A stretch of DNA of 25,121 bases from a virus, in the IMG/VR virus record IMGVR_UViG_3300035704_000391, positions 1 to 25,121 of that record, one strand, 5' to 3'. The notes under the pieces were generated by a model. That model had not been told where the DNA came from and searched no databases. It worked only from the letters and a program-made list of their open reading frames with translations. Shown here one piece after another: positions 14,664-21,777 of the stretch. Position numbers and translations under genes: made by a program. Within the stretch, counting starts at the first letter, position 1. Each line of letters starts with the position of its first letter.

Positions 14664-16706
14664 CTAATTCCCACACGACAGGGTTTCAACGATGGTGTTG
14701 GCGGCTGTCAGCGTCCCGGTGTACGTCACAGCGAGGCCGGTCTTGGAAACGCTGCCTACCGAAACGTTGGTCAGGGTTTGCGTGCCTGATTCCGAGTGAT
14801 TGCAGATAGGAGTCGCAAGAAAAGGCGTCGGGAAAGTCAATGTCGCGATGGCGCCCGTGGTTGGGCTGCCAGCCAGGGTGATCGTGAAAGAAAGCTTAGT
14901 AGAGCCACCGCCGGCGGCGGTGACAGTCGAAGAACCCCAGCCGGACGTGAGCGCTACGCCTCCCGTGGCGAGAGCTGTTCCAGTGATAGACGCCGAGCCC
15001 CAGACCGTCGCGGACATGTTGTCGTAAACATTCCCGTTGATGTTTTGAAAGCTGACGCCTCCCAGATCGTAAAAGATCGATCCGCTTGCCATGTTGAACA
15101 GCGATCCGGTCCCGGTAGTGCCGCGGATGTTCGAGTCGCCAATATACACTTTGCCGCCACTGACGGCGTGAATCGTGGTCGTGCTCGTCGAAAGTCCGTT
15201 GAGCCGACTCTGACCGTGAACTACCAGCGTTCCTGCAGAGCCGATGTATACGCTGTCACTCCCGGAACTTCCTTCAAGCCAGCACGACCAACAAAGGAGA
15301 TTGCCTTCTACGTCCACATTGGCGGTTGTTTGAGTGACCCCGGTCCCGCCAGCAATGTTATCCCCGAAGGAGTTCAGCGATCCGCCGCTCTCTACCTTCA
15401 GCGATTGCTGCCCCTGCCAGGCGTTACCCATGCTGGTGGAGTTGAAAGCCGTAACGTCAAGCGCCGTGTAGCCAAATTGCAGTGCGCCGCCGTTCAGTAA
15501 CAAGCCAGTGACGGCATTGTTCTGAATTCCTATGAGTGACGTAGAAAGCGCCCCGAAGCCCGAGGCGTTAACGAATATCAAGCGCGACGACTGACCAACG
15601 TCGAGCAGCACGTTGTTGTGAGTTGTGCCGCTGAGCGAGTACCCTCCGCCCCACATGCCGAAGTTCTGCATAATGCTGGAGGTAATGCCGAAGAAGCATG
15701 ATTTGCCGCCCGCCCCATGGGTGCAGCTCGTGAAATCGAAATTCGGAGGCAAAAGAAAAATCGTGGAAGTTATGCCAGCGCCATTGTAAGAGGAGACCCG
15801 GTAAGGCGCCCCGCTAGTCGTCGCGCAACCAGAATTCGAATAGAATTCGGCGTGCGAGACAACAGACATTCCTGCCGGAAACTGGACGCCGCTGCAAGAC
15901 GAGGCGGCGGACGATGTGACCAGATCCCACGCCGCTGTGTCGTCCGAACCCCAAGTAATCCACATGTTGCTCGCCGAGGCACTCGCGTTAGAACTGGCCG
16001 TAATCGAGGTCGGCGAGTTGACCGCCGAAATCGTACTTTGAGCAAGATACAGGGGCGAGGAAGAATTGCTCCCTGTGACCCACACGACTTTGCCCACGTC
16101 AAGGCTGGAAAACTTGCAGTCGCTGCAGGAAACAGTGGCCGAATTATTTGTGATCGAGGCATCGTTTCTGTACTGCCCATCGGCTTTCACGGTGATGCAA
16201 TTCGCTTGGCCAGCGCACGATTTAGATGCATAGAGTAACGACTGGCTTGGCGCACTGAGCGCGTTGCCGCCCCCGCTGTTGACGAGGTACGTTCCGTAAA
16301 CAAGGGCGCTCGGAGGGTACAGCGTAAGAGATGCGACCCCAGCGCTGCCGGTGGCCGCCGCTTTTCCGTAAATCCGCGTCCCGGATGCAATTGACGCCGG
16401 TGATGTCGTTCCCGAGTCTCGGCAGTCGCTTGCCACGGCGGTGCCTTGAATTACCAGGTTCCCGGTGACGGTAGCGTTTTCGAACAAGCAATTCTGCGTC
16501 CCAGAATTCGCGAGGGTCACGCTGGCATTCGCGCTCACGGAAGACTGCGCAACGCCGGTCCATGCGCCCCCTGCCGTAAGCGGGATCGCTTGACCGGAAC
16601 TGTTGAGCATCCAGAGCTGGCCGGACGCTAGATTCGCGCCAGCGGTGTAGGTTTGCGCCGCTGCTAGCCCGGAGGCCAGCAGGGCGAGCGCAATCAATCG
16701 CTTCAT
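14664..16706 (-). CDS. Beta-helix-like tailspike/adhesin with signal-peptide-like leader
   Basis: 680 residues. The start has the full form of a Sec signal peptide: MKR, a hydrophobic core LIALALLASGL, then AAAQ as a plausible cleavage region. The body is rich in G, S, T, N and V with short strand repeats (for example SLKVESGGSLNSFGDN, GKVYIGDSNIRGTTG), typical of right-handed beta-helix, pectate-lyase-like proteins. Many cysteines occur as close pairs (CSDC, CWSC, SCAGQANC, SCTHGAGGKSC), unusual for a protein meant to fold in the cytoplasm. The last 90 residues are a separate beta domain ending ETLSCGN. No catalytic motif is clear. AGGA lies ten bases before the ATG, which follows the preceding stop by twelve bases. 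Likely receptor binding or glycan recognition; hydrolase activity cannot be claimed. Confidence 0.75.
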   Translation of the reverse strand: MKRLIALALLASGLAAAQTYTAGANLASGQLWMLNSSGQAIPLTAGGAWTGVAQSSVSANASVTLANSGTQNCLFENATVTGNLVIQGTAVASDCRDSGTTSPASIASGTRIYGKAAATGSAGVASLTLYPPSALVYGTYLVNSGGGNALSAPSQSLLYASKSCAGQANCITVKADGQYRNDASITNNSATVSCSDCKFSSLDVGKVVWVTGSNSSSPLYLAQSTISAVNSPTSITASSNASASASNMWITWGSDDTAAWDLVTSSAASSCSGVQFPAGMSVVSHAEFYSNSGCATTSGAPYRVSSYNGAGITSTIFLLPPNFDFTSCTHGAGGKSCFFGITSSIMQNFGMWGGGYSLSGTTHNNVLLDVGQSSRLIFVNASGFGALSTSLIGIQNNAVTGLLLNGGALQFGYTALDVTAFNSTSMGNAWQGQQSLKVESGGSLNSFGDNIAGGTGVTQTTANVDVEGNLLCWSCWLEGSSGSDSVYIGSAGTLVVHGQSRLNGLSTSTTTIHAVSGGKVYIGDSNIRGTTGTGSLFNMASGSIFYDLGGVSFQNINGNVYDNMSATVWGSASITGTALATGGVALTSGWGSSTVTAAGGGSTKLSFTITLAGSPTTGAIATLTFPTPFLATPICNHSESGTQTLTNVSVGSVSKTGLAVTYTGTLTAANTIVETLSCGN

Positions 16707-16718
16707 GCGTGTTTGTCC

Positions 16719-17120
16719 TTAAGAAGTTAAGTCGGCGCTCACGGCGTATGTGTAACTCGACGAGTCGCCCTCCTGCACCTGCACATCCCAATACACCGGC
16801 AACGTGTCGGCGATTGAGAGCTTCACGTCACCACGCGCATCCTGCGGGTATTGCGTGAGTTCGTATACGTAAACGCCCGTGGCGGTGATCGCCACTGGCG
16901 CCGTCAAGAGCACCGCCGGGTTGCCCGTCGCGTCGCCGTGCGTCAGCGTCACTCCGTCCCACGAATACCCCCGCAGAACGAGCGTGAGGCCGCCGGTACC
17001 GGAGGCCCCCGACACGTCGAGATAGACCCGCACGTAACGGTGCTCTCGGCTATGGATGAGCGCCGAGGTCGCCGTCGCGGTGCGCGCCGCGCTCGAAAGC
17101 AATATCTGCCGGCTCTTCAT
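16719..17120 (-). CDS. Small beta-rich virion protein
   Basis: 133 residues with no membrane segment. It begins MKSRQILLSSAARTATATSA and continues in alternating hydrophobic strands (YVRVYLDVSGASGTGGLTLV, LRGYSWDGVTL, GVYVYELTQYP, LPVYWDVQVQ). This looks like a single beta sandwich, as in capsid-stabilising or spike-base proteins. Its ATG shares one base with the stop of the preceding gene (TAATG), so the two are coupled. Placed between coat and adhesin genes, it could decorate the head or anchor the spikes; nothing decides between them. Confidence 0.72.
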   Translation of the reverse strand: MKSRQILLSSAARTATATSALIHSREHRYVRVYLDVSGASGTGGLTLVLRGYSWDGVTLTHGDATGNPAVLLTAPVAITATGVYVYELTQYPQDARGDVKLSIADTLPVYWDVQVQEGDSSSYTYAVSADLTS

Positions 17121-17650
17121 TAGAGCCTCTTCAGCGTCACAACGACCACCACTCCGACCAAGGCCGTCAGTGTGCCGCTGTAAACCACGGCGAGCCGGTC
17201 GCCTGCCGCCATCACGAGATCAGCAGCCGTAGCGCTCAGCGTAGCCGCTTGCGGCGTATTGGCCGTCGTTTTGAGACTCAGAGCCGCCGTCACCAAGCCC
17301 GTCCCAGCGCCAGGCGCCGTTGTGCCGGTGTCTTTCGAGAACGAGATCGTTACAGTGCCGCCATCGCTGCCGGCCGTCGAGTGCACTTCCTCGATCGCGA
17401 TAACCTGATAAGCCGCGTCCGCCAGAAATATCGATTGCGTCGACTGGCTGGACTTTTCACGGTAGATCACCGGGAAAGTAGAACCCGCGATCGCGCCCGC
17501 CGCCGAAATCCCGAACAGCACAGTCTTGCTGCTGTCTTGGACTTCGAGCAGGTTGGCCGATTGCGAAGCCGCGCCGCGAATGGTGCACACTACCTCGGTC
17601 TTCTTGACGTTCTTTAGGAGCAGCCGGGTAAGATCTGAAAGATTTGCCAT
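17120..17650 (-). CDS. Beta-rich head-associated protein, possible capsid stabiliser
   Basis: 176 residues from the ATG at 17650. After a short helix (LTRLLLKNVKKTEVVCTIRG) and a segment LLEVQDSSKTVLFGISAAGA, the sequence holds a pattern I recognise from many phage head-region proteins: IFLADAAYQVIAIEEVHSTA, then GTVTISFSKDTGTTAPGAG, and ending with AAGDRLAVVYSGTLTALVGV and a strand-rich tail. Such proteins are thought to be virion surface or stabilising parts; this is by resemblance. There is no good ribosome site before this ATG, but an 8-base hairpin sits just upstream, and AAAAGGAG and CAGGAGG occur further up near the coat stop. The open frame continues upstream without a likely start, so the start has some doubt. 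Confidence 0.7.
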   Translation of the reverse strand: MANLSDLTRLLLKNVKKTEVVCTIRGAASQSANLLEVQDSSKTVLFGISAAGAIAGSTFPVIYREKSSQSTQSIFLADAAYQVIAIEEVHSTAGSDGGTVTISFSKDTGTTAPGAGTGLVTAALSLKTTANTPQAATLSATAADLVMAAGDRLAVVYSGTLTALVGVVVVVTLKRL

Positions 17651-17667
17651 TGTTTTTGTGGTGGGCC

Positions 17668-17706
17668 GAGGATCGATATCACCGACGAGGGCGACTGACG
17701 ATCCTC
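17668..17706. other. Hairpin between coat gene and next gene
   Basis: GAGGATCG at 17668-17675 is perfectly complementary to CGATCCTC at 17699-17706, with a 23-base loop. It lies in the 71-base gap after the coat gene. Without a T-run it is not a clear terminator; it could be an RNA-processing or stability element that sets coat protein level, or chance. Confidence 0.35.
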
Positions 17707-17721
17707 CTGCCGCTACTCCTT

Positions 17722-18639
17722 TTAGGCGCTGGGTGCCGCCGCCACTCCGTAAAAGCTGTTGTAGCCGGACGAGAACTGCATCCAGCCGGCCGTCTTCATC
17801 GAACGTGACTCGAAATCGATGCCGTGCACGGTGTTGAAGGCTTCGCGGTCGTACCACCGCAATTCGGTCTCCGACGTGTCCGCCATGATGCCCCAAGCGT
17901 GCGCATCGTTCAGGTAGTCCCACACCTCGACGTTCTCGAACGAGGTCATGCCGACGCGTTGCTTGAACGCGTTGATCGCGCGATTCGCAGTGTCCGGACG
18001 AGTGTCGCCCTTGAGCTGCTCCACGCCCACGAACTCGAGCTCCGGAGGAAGCCACAGCGTCTTTGGAACGATGCGCTGCCTCAAGCCACGGTGATTCACA
18101 GTGCGCCGCAGCAACGTCAGCAGCAAACGAATCGAATCCACGTCGGGATCCGCTGCGGTGGCCAGCACGTTGCTCTGCGTCCCGCCGCCGATGAGCGGAT
18201 GGGACTGCGAGAACAGCGGCACACCATCGGGTCCGTTAACGGTGAAGCCGGTATTGAACGTGTACGCCGCACTCACTTCGCGCGTTTCATGCGCCGACTT
18301 GCCCAACTCTTTCGCCAATTTCGCGAAGACGCCGAACTGGTCGTTGTCCATCGCAATTTTGGTGACTTTGAAGCCGAGCCCGTACTGCAAGTGAATGTAG
18401 TTCTTGCGGAAGCCCGGCAGCGGCGTATCGAAACGCACGCCGACGCCTTCGCCTACGACCGGGATCGTGCCGAAGCCGGTCACTTCGGTCGTTTGTTCGA
18501 GCGAGCGTTTGCTCGTCATCATCCGGAAGAACTTTTGGAACTGAGGCGGGAACTGGTTGTACCGGTTCATCACGACCTCGTCGATGGCCGGGAGCATCGA
18601 GGTAAGGTTTAAATCCGGCAGTAACTGTCTGACAATCAT
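17722..18639 (-). CDS. Major capsid protein
   Basis: 305 residues. Order of genes (scaffold, decoration-like protein, this gene, then small beta-rich proteins) and several sequence features point to the coat: an N-terminal helical arm (MIVRQLLPDLNLTSMLPAID), a long region with LEQTTEVTGFGTIPVVGEGV, a loop PLFSQSHPLIGGGTQSNVLA typical of coat proteins related to Mu gpT and podovirus coats, and a helix-plus-strand end with LLRRTVNHRGLRQRIVPKTL, WLPPELEFV and a beta C-terminus. An HK97-like fold is expected but not provable here. GGAG lies eight bases before the ATG. The 54 bases between it and the preceding gene show only a weak GGCC hairpin. About 300 residues is within the normal range for podovirus coats. 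Confidence 0.85.
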   Translation of the reverse strand: MIVRQLLPDLNLTSMLPAIDEVVMNRYNQFPPQFQKFFRMMTSKRSLEQTTEVTGFGTIPVVGEGVGVRFDTPLPGFRKNYIHLQYGLGFKVTKIAMDNDQFGVFAKLAKELGKSAHETREVSAAYTFNTGFTVNGPDGVPLFSQSHPLIGGGTQSNVLATAADPDVDSIRLLLTLLRRTVNHRGLRQRIVPKTLWLPPELEFVGVEQLKGDTRPDTANRAINAFKQRVGMTSFENVEVWDYLNDAHAWGIMADTSETELRWYDREAFNTVHGIDFESRSMKTAGWMQFSSGYNSFYGVAAAPSA

Positions 18640-18693
18640 TGTGTTTTCTCCGCTGCGTTGCTAGGGGTTGCTGGAAAGGGCCGCGACAGGCCG

Positions 18694-19257
18694 CTAGACG
18701 CCGGCGCTCCCTTGCGCATAGGCATGCTTGAGAATCAAAACCTCGACGATGGCGTAAGCGCCCTCGGCGTTCCGCACGTCGCGATAGATGTCCTGGACCC
18801 GCAGATCGAGAGCGGCGGTCGTAGCAATCGTCGATGCGTCCACCTGCATCGCGCTCATCAGCGTGCCGTTAGTCTGCGCGGTGTTGTTCACGTCGGCGTT
18901 CTTGCCGATGTGCGAGGCAACCGAGATGCTGGTCGTGTCATCGCACTGCGCTTCGAAGAGAGCGCCGGGATCGTCAACGACGGTGTGCCATGTGATCGAG
19001 GACGCGGCGCCGTAATTTAGCGAAGATCCGATGATCAGGGTAGTGCCAGGGGTCCCGCTCGTGTACGTCTTGACACCAGGCGTCGGAAGTAGCTGACCTT
19101 CTACGGTTGCCGAGGTCGCGGCTTTCGCGACGAGATCGAACGCGTAAATCGCGGCTGAGTCTGCGGCGGCTTTAGCGTATTGCTTTACGCCAACCGGCGC
19201 GCCAGCGGTATCGACCATGAGTGGCCGGAATCCGTGCGGCCAGTTGTTGTTTCCCAT
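18694..19257 (-). CDS. Capsid decoration / structural protein, coat-proximal
   Basis: 187 residues from the ATG at 19257 (MGNNNWPHGFRPL). The opening N-N-x-P/W-x-GFRPL is common in proteins encoded just before coat genes in podoviruses and similar phages; they are virion proteins, probably cementing the shell. The rest is beta-rich with a typical sequence of short blocks (AIYAFDLVAKAAT, TLIIGSSLNYGAA, VVDDPGALFEAQCDD, then DIYRDVRNAEGAYAIVEVLI). The frame stays open 24 codons further upstream but that part is a poor protein sequence, so the GFRPL start is preferred although no clear ribosome site is visible. A 138-base gap precedes it. Confidence 0.75.
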   Translation of the reverse strand: MGNNNWPHGFRPLMVDTAGAPVGVKQYAKAAADSAAIYAFDLVAKAATSATVEGQLLPTPGVKTYTSGTPGTTLIIGSSLNYGAASSITWHTVVDDPGALFEAQCDDTTSISVASHIGKNADVNNTAQTNGTLMSAMQVDASTIATTAALDLRVQDIYRDVRNAEGAYAIVEVLILKHAYAQGSAGV

Positions 19258-19364
19258 GTCCGATAAGTCGGAATGGCAAGAACGCGAGTCCACGGGCGTC
19301 CAAAAACACGATGAGCGCGGCCACCACAACCGCGCCCACCGTGCTACTCACCATGACTGAAAGG

Positions 19365-19399
19365 AGATCTATGGAAGATCTAACTGCTTGTCCAGTTAG
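19365..19399. other. Two adjacent small inverted repeats after the 205-aa gene
   Basis: AGATCT occurs twice (19365-19370 and 19376-19381), able to pair across five bases. CTAACTG at 19380-19386 pairs with CAGTTAG at 19393-19399 across a six-base loop. The second includes the stop codon of the 205-aa gene. The hairpins share bases, so they may be alternatives. No T-run follows on the minus strand. They fall at the start of the 138-base gap before decoration and coat genes, the place where a phage might change transcript stability. Confidence 0.35.
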
Positions 19400-20013
19400 T
19401 CGGAGGATGATGGCCCGGGTCCACGCTCGACCGAAATACCCATTTCGTAATCGCCCTTCTGGCTGCGCACGATGTCGCCAGGGCGCATGAGTTCGAGGCC
19501 GAGACCCTTCGCTTCCGATTTGAGCTTCTCGATGTTCTGCTGCGTCTCGTCATTGATGGCGCGCAGCTCTTCGTTTGAAAGATCGACGACGGCCTGCTTA
19601 CGTTTGTCGGCGATGCGCTGCGGGATTTCGCCCACCACCATCGTTCCGAAGCGAACCGGATCGCCGTTCGCATCTTTGACGATGCGGTAATCGCGTGTGC
19701 CGAGGCGCTGGTTCACACTGTTCGACAGCAGCTTGATCGCGAAGCCCGGTTTCTGGTACTGCCTCTTAATGGCTTCGAGCGGATCGCGCAGGCCGAGCGG
19801 ATCGAAGTCGAGATCGCCCCACGAGTCGAGGTCTTTTTCTTCCTGGCTGAGGCCCACTTCTACTTTCGGATAGCCTTTCGCGGCGCGCAGCGCGTCGAGT
19901 TCGGCTTGCTTCGCAATCAACTCTTCGTTTGTCGGCCCGGCCAGGCGATCGCCAAACGCCGGGTCCATCTTCGTTGGTTTCGGTAGTGCTGCTGCTGTGG
20001 TCTTCTGTGCCAT
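19396..20013 (-). CDS. Head-region protein of unknown function
   Basis: 205 residues, hydrophilic. An N-terminal disordered part (MAQKTTAAALPKPTKMDPAF) leads to a charged helical region, a middle with FAIKLLSNSVNQRLGTRDYR and IVKDANGDPVRFGTMVVGEI (a strand pair with a G/T turn), and a long helix from about 130 (RIADKRKQAVVDLSNEELRA ...). It ends in G/P/S/D. No family is certain. Position between scaffold and decoration genes makes a head-assembly or minor head protein likely. The ATG is two bases after the scaffold stop; GGAGGT lies 14 bases upstream, far for a ribosome site, so reinitiation after the scaffold gene is plausible. Confidence 0.7.
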   Translation of the reverse strand: MAQKTTAAALPKPTKMDPAFGDRLAGPTNEELIAKQAELDALRAAKGYPKVEVGLSQEEKDLDSWGDLDFDPLGLRDPLEAIKRQYQKPGFAIKLLSNSVNQRLGTRDYRIVKDANGDPVRFGTMVVGEIPQRIADKRKQAVVDLSNEELRAINDETQQNIEKLKSEAKGLGLELMRPGDIVRSQKGDYEMGISVERGPGPSSSD

Positions 20014-20015
20014 GG

Positions 20016-20792
20016 CTAAACTTGGTTACCTCCGGTGTAGACGATGCCCTTCTTCGCGCGGTCCTTGTAGGCTTTCTCGTCCACGCCCATTTCGCGGCAG
20101 ATCGATTTCTGGAAGTCGCTCAGCTCGTCGTTCTCGTCGTCCGAGGTCGTTTTTCCTTTACCCTTCGACTTGTCGCCGCCCGCGGCGGCCGCCCGCTCTT
20201 CGCGTTCGTCCTGCTCCGCTTTCGTGACGATCTTGCCGGACCGCACGCCTTCCAGATAGGCATTGTTCGCCGCCTGGCGTGTCGCCACGCCCTTCGGAAC
20301 GCCCGCCGCCGTCAGCGTTTGAAAGTGCTTCGCCGTCGACTTGAAAAACTCGCTCTTCTCGTCGGCCAGCTCCGGATACTCTTTCGCCAGCGCTGCGTCT
20401 TCGGTGAGCTGACGGGCACGCGATTCGATGCGCGAATCGACGCTTTCGCCGGAGACGAACCCGAGCTTTTCAGCGAGTTCCTTGAAGCCCTTCACTCCTT
20501 TTTTCGAGAGCACCTCAAGCGGATCCTCTTCGGTCTCCGTCTCGATGGGCGTGTCGGCTTTCGCCGCCGGTTTCTTCTTCGCCTCTTCGTGCCAGTACCG
20601 GGCCGCCTGGTCTTTTTCGGCGATCTGCGCGTCTTTCGCCGTGCTCTCAGCCTTCAGCGCGTCGATCTGAGCTTGCAGGGCGGCCATCGCCGCCGTGTTA
20701 TCGACCGGCGGTGCAGCAGCTCCGCCGCCGCCGTCCGCTCCGGCTGCCGCCTCGTCGCATAAAACCGTCTTCCAACAGTCCAGAAATTTCAA
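20016..20792 (-). CDS. Capsid scaffolding protein
   Basis: 258 residues. It has the usual scaffold make-up: a flexible A/G/P-rich start, a long coiled coil (LQAQIDALKAESTAKDAQIA then EKDQAARYWHEEAKKK), an acidic linker (TPIETETEEDPLEVL), further helices rich in E, K and A, a G/K-rich flexible hinge (GGDKSKGKGKTTSDDENDE), and a compact C-terminal helical motif (224-249: LSDFQKSICREMG continuing VDEKAYKDRAKKG). In P22 and other phages a basic C-terminal helix-turn-helix of the scaffold binds coat protein, so this end is the likely coat-binding part. The start is TTG at 20792, which overlaps the preceding stop as TTGA and has GGAG eight bases upstream. Upstream in-frame codons would extend into the previous gene and look non-coding. 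Located just before head genes, as expected. Confidence 0.82.
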   Translation of the reverse strand: MKFLDCWKTVLCDEAAAGADGGGGAAAPPVDNTAAMAALQAQIDALKAESTAKDAQIAEKDQAARYWHEEAKKKPAAKADTPIETETEEDPLEVLSKKGVKGFKELAEKLGFVSGESVDSRIESRARQLTEDAALAKEYPELADEKSEFFKSTAKHFQTLTAAGVPKGVATRQAANNAYLEGVRSGKIVTKAEQDEREERAAAAGGDKSKGKGKTTSDDENDELSDFQKSICREMGVDEKAYKDRAKKGIVYTGGNQV

Positions 20793-21136
20793 AGGTTCAA
20801 CTCCTTGCCGAACGCCGTGCCAGCGTAGAGGTCCGCGCGTTTGCGCACGTATTCCTCTTTGCACGTGGCACAGACGACGGCGTAAATGCCGTCGATGTTG
20901 ATCACGTACATCCGGGTTGTCGGAAGATTATGCGAATTGTTCAGGGTTTCCGTTGGGATCTCGCAGATCTGGCAACCCTTGGGCACCGTTCCGGCGAGGA
21001 CATCGAGCGCGTGGGCGTGCCACTCGTGGCAGCGCGGACACATACGTTGCCCAGTGGAGATGTTTATGAGATCGGACGGCCCGACCTGGCGCGAACACCA
21101 GTGGCAGCGTTCGGCCATGACGACGAGCGCGCTCAT
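20789..21136 (-). CDS. Small protein with four CxxC pairs, probable zinc-binding
   Basis: 115 residues with four CxxC pairs: C11/C14 (CHWC), C33/C36 (CPRC), C55/C58 (CQIC) and C89/C92 (CATC). Pairs one and two, and three and four, could each form a zinc-ribbon site. Between them are LINISTGQRM and MYVINIDGIYAVVC, the kind of strands that hold such ribbons. Role may be nucleic-acid or protein binding; no enzyme motif is present. It overlaps the preceding gene by ATGA. A second ATG at residue 7 sits just before the first CxxC and could be the start, but the overlap favours the first. It lies directly before the scaffold gene. Confidence 0.72.
   Translation of the reverse strand: MSALVVMAERCHWCSRQVGPSDLINISTGQRMCPRCHEWHAHALDVLAGTVPKGCQICEIPTETLNNSHNLPTTRMYVINIDGIYAVVCATCKEEYVRKRADLYAGTAFGKELNL
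20801..20804 (-). promoter_or_regulatory. Ribosome binding site for the TTG start of the scaffold gene
   Basis: GGAG is placed eight bases before TTG on the minus strand, inside the end of the zinc-protein gene. With the TTGA stop-start overlap it explains an otherwise rare start codon and suggests scaffold translation is coupled and possibly kept moderate. Confidence 0.5.
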
Positions 21137-21357
21137 TTCTCGTGGTGGAAATTGTCGGCGAACTGCGCACGCTTGCGCTCTGCCGGATCGGCCGAGTGCT
21201 CGGCCTTCTTGATCCTGCTCATCGGGATCGGCTGACCTTCCGGGATGCCCAGGTCTTCATGCAATAGCCCTTTGTGCGTCGGCTTGATGTGGACGCCCGC
21301 CGCTCTGTTCTCGCGGTCGAGGACTTTCTCAAACCCTGGATGTTTGCTTGTCTTCAT
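21133..21357 (-). CDS. Small HPGF-motif protein
   Basis: 74 residues from the ATG at 21357, chosen because AGGAG lies seven bases upstream and it follows the preceding stop directly; the open frame extends further up but only as sequence overlapping the previous gene. The protein is hydrophilic: MKTSKHPGFEKVLDRENRAA, then HIKPTHKGLLHEDLGIPEGQ, and a charged helical end with SADPAERKRAQFADNFHHEK. The start KTSKHPGFEKV recurs almost unchanged in a second small gene at 22242-22442 (KTSSHPGFDKM). No known function. Probably a small virion or early assembly component, but this is only from position. Confidence 0.7.
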   Translation of the reverse strand: MKTSKHPGFEKVLDRENRAAGVHIKPTHKGLLHEDLGIPEGQPIPMSRIKKAEHSADPAERKRAQFADNFHHEK

Positions 21358-21367
21358 AAGAGTTCTC

Positions 21368-21574
21368 CTAACCAACCACCGTGATCGTGTCGCCCGCTGC
21401 AATCGCCACGCCGGGCCCGAGCACGAAGCTATTTCCAACGATCAGATAGTGAATGCCCGGCAGCAGCAGCACGCCGCCCGCCGTCCCTTGCGACCAAAAG
21501 ATCAGCGCACCCGCCGGATGCGGCAGGTAGAGCGCGTGAAACGCGATCACGTTCGTGACTGTGTACGTTCTCAT
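21368..21574 (-). CDS. Small hydrophobic beta-domain protein
   Basis: 68 residues, mostly hydrophobic with regular G and P turns (HALYLPHPAGALIFWSQG, then LLLPGIHYLIVGNSFVLGPG, ending IAAGDTITVVG). The alternation suggests a small beta fold rather than a membrane helix. The LPG.HY..G ... P ... GD.I pattern resembles the C-terminal domain of the 384-aa adaptor at 10353 (LLGTDYNASG ... IPTTGQAVLAQY), so this could be a free-standing copy of that common phage domain. It overlaps the preceding gene by ATGA, with GGAGA upstream. Confidence 0.65.
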   Translation of the reverse strand: MRTYTVTNVIAFHALYLPHPAGALIFWSQGTAGGVLLLPGIHYLIVGNSFVLGPGVAIAAGDTITVVG

Positions 21575-21777
21575 CGGTTCTCCCTGAGCACCATGCAGCT
21601 CCGCGGGACGTACATATTTCGCTCCTGATCACCAGCTCTCTCTATCAGCGCTCCTAGAAAGCTTTGGATCTCGGTGCCGCGCTCGCACCATTCGGCGTGT
21701 TTGCCACGGCCGAACACGCACCCTTCGCAGCACTTCTGCGGGTCGGGTTTGTAGAGGCGGGAAACGAGATCGCTCAC
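21571..21777 (-). CDS. Small cysteine-cluster protein
   Basis: 68 residues from GTG at 21777. This start overlaps the stop of the KTSC gene (GTGA), with GGAGG five bases upstream; another GTG four codons earlier has no such site. The sequence holds CCEGCVFGRGKHAEWC, giving a CxxC-like pair plus one more cysteine and a histidine, enough for one metal site, and a further cysteine near the end. The rest is a helix (EIQSFLGALIERAGDQERN). No family is recognised. Confidence 0.65.
   Translation of the reverse strand: MSDLVSRLYKPDPQKCCEGCVFGRGKHAEWCERGTEIQSFLGALIERAGDQERNMYVPRSCMVLRENR

Noticed and set aside
11508-16706. Possible diversity-generating retroelement target in the adhesin genes
   Set aside because: No reverse transcriptase frame, no second near-copy (template repeat) of any adhesin segment, and no tell-tale adenine-variable region are visible in this window.
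19172-19354. 60-codon minus-strand frame with a hydrophobic N-terminus in the gap before the decoration gene
   Set aside because: There is no ribosome site, the last half runs out of frame through the decoration gene and is basic nonsense. A real short membrane peptide cannot be fully excluded.
2390-19404. The 8-mer AGTCGGAG seen at about 2393, 14599 and 19394
   Set aside because: Three hits in 25 kb of GC-rich DNA is only slightly above chance, and flanking bases do not agree.
19371-19490. 39-codon plus-strand frame behind a perfect AAAGGAG site
   Set aside because: The spacing is good, but the product has no sensible pattern, and it is antisense to the end of the 205-aa gene and to the hairpins. 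It is probably chance.
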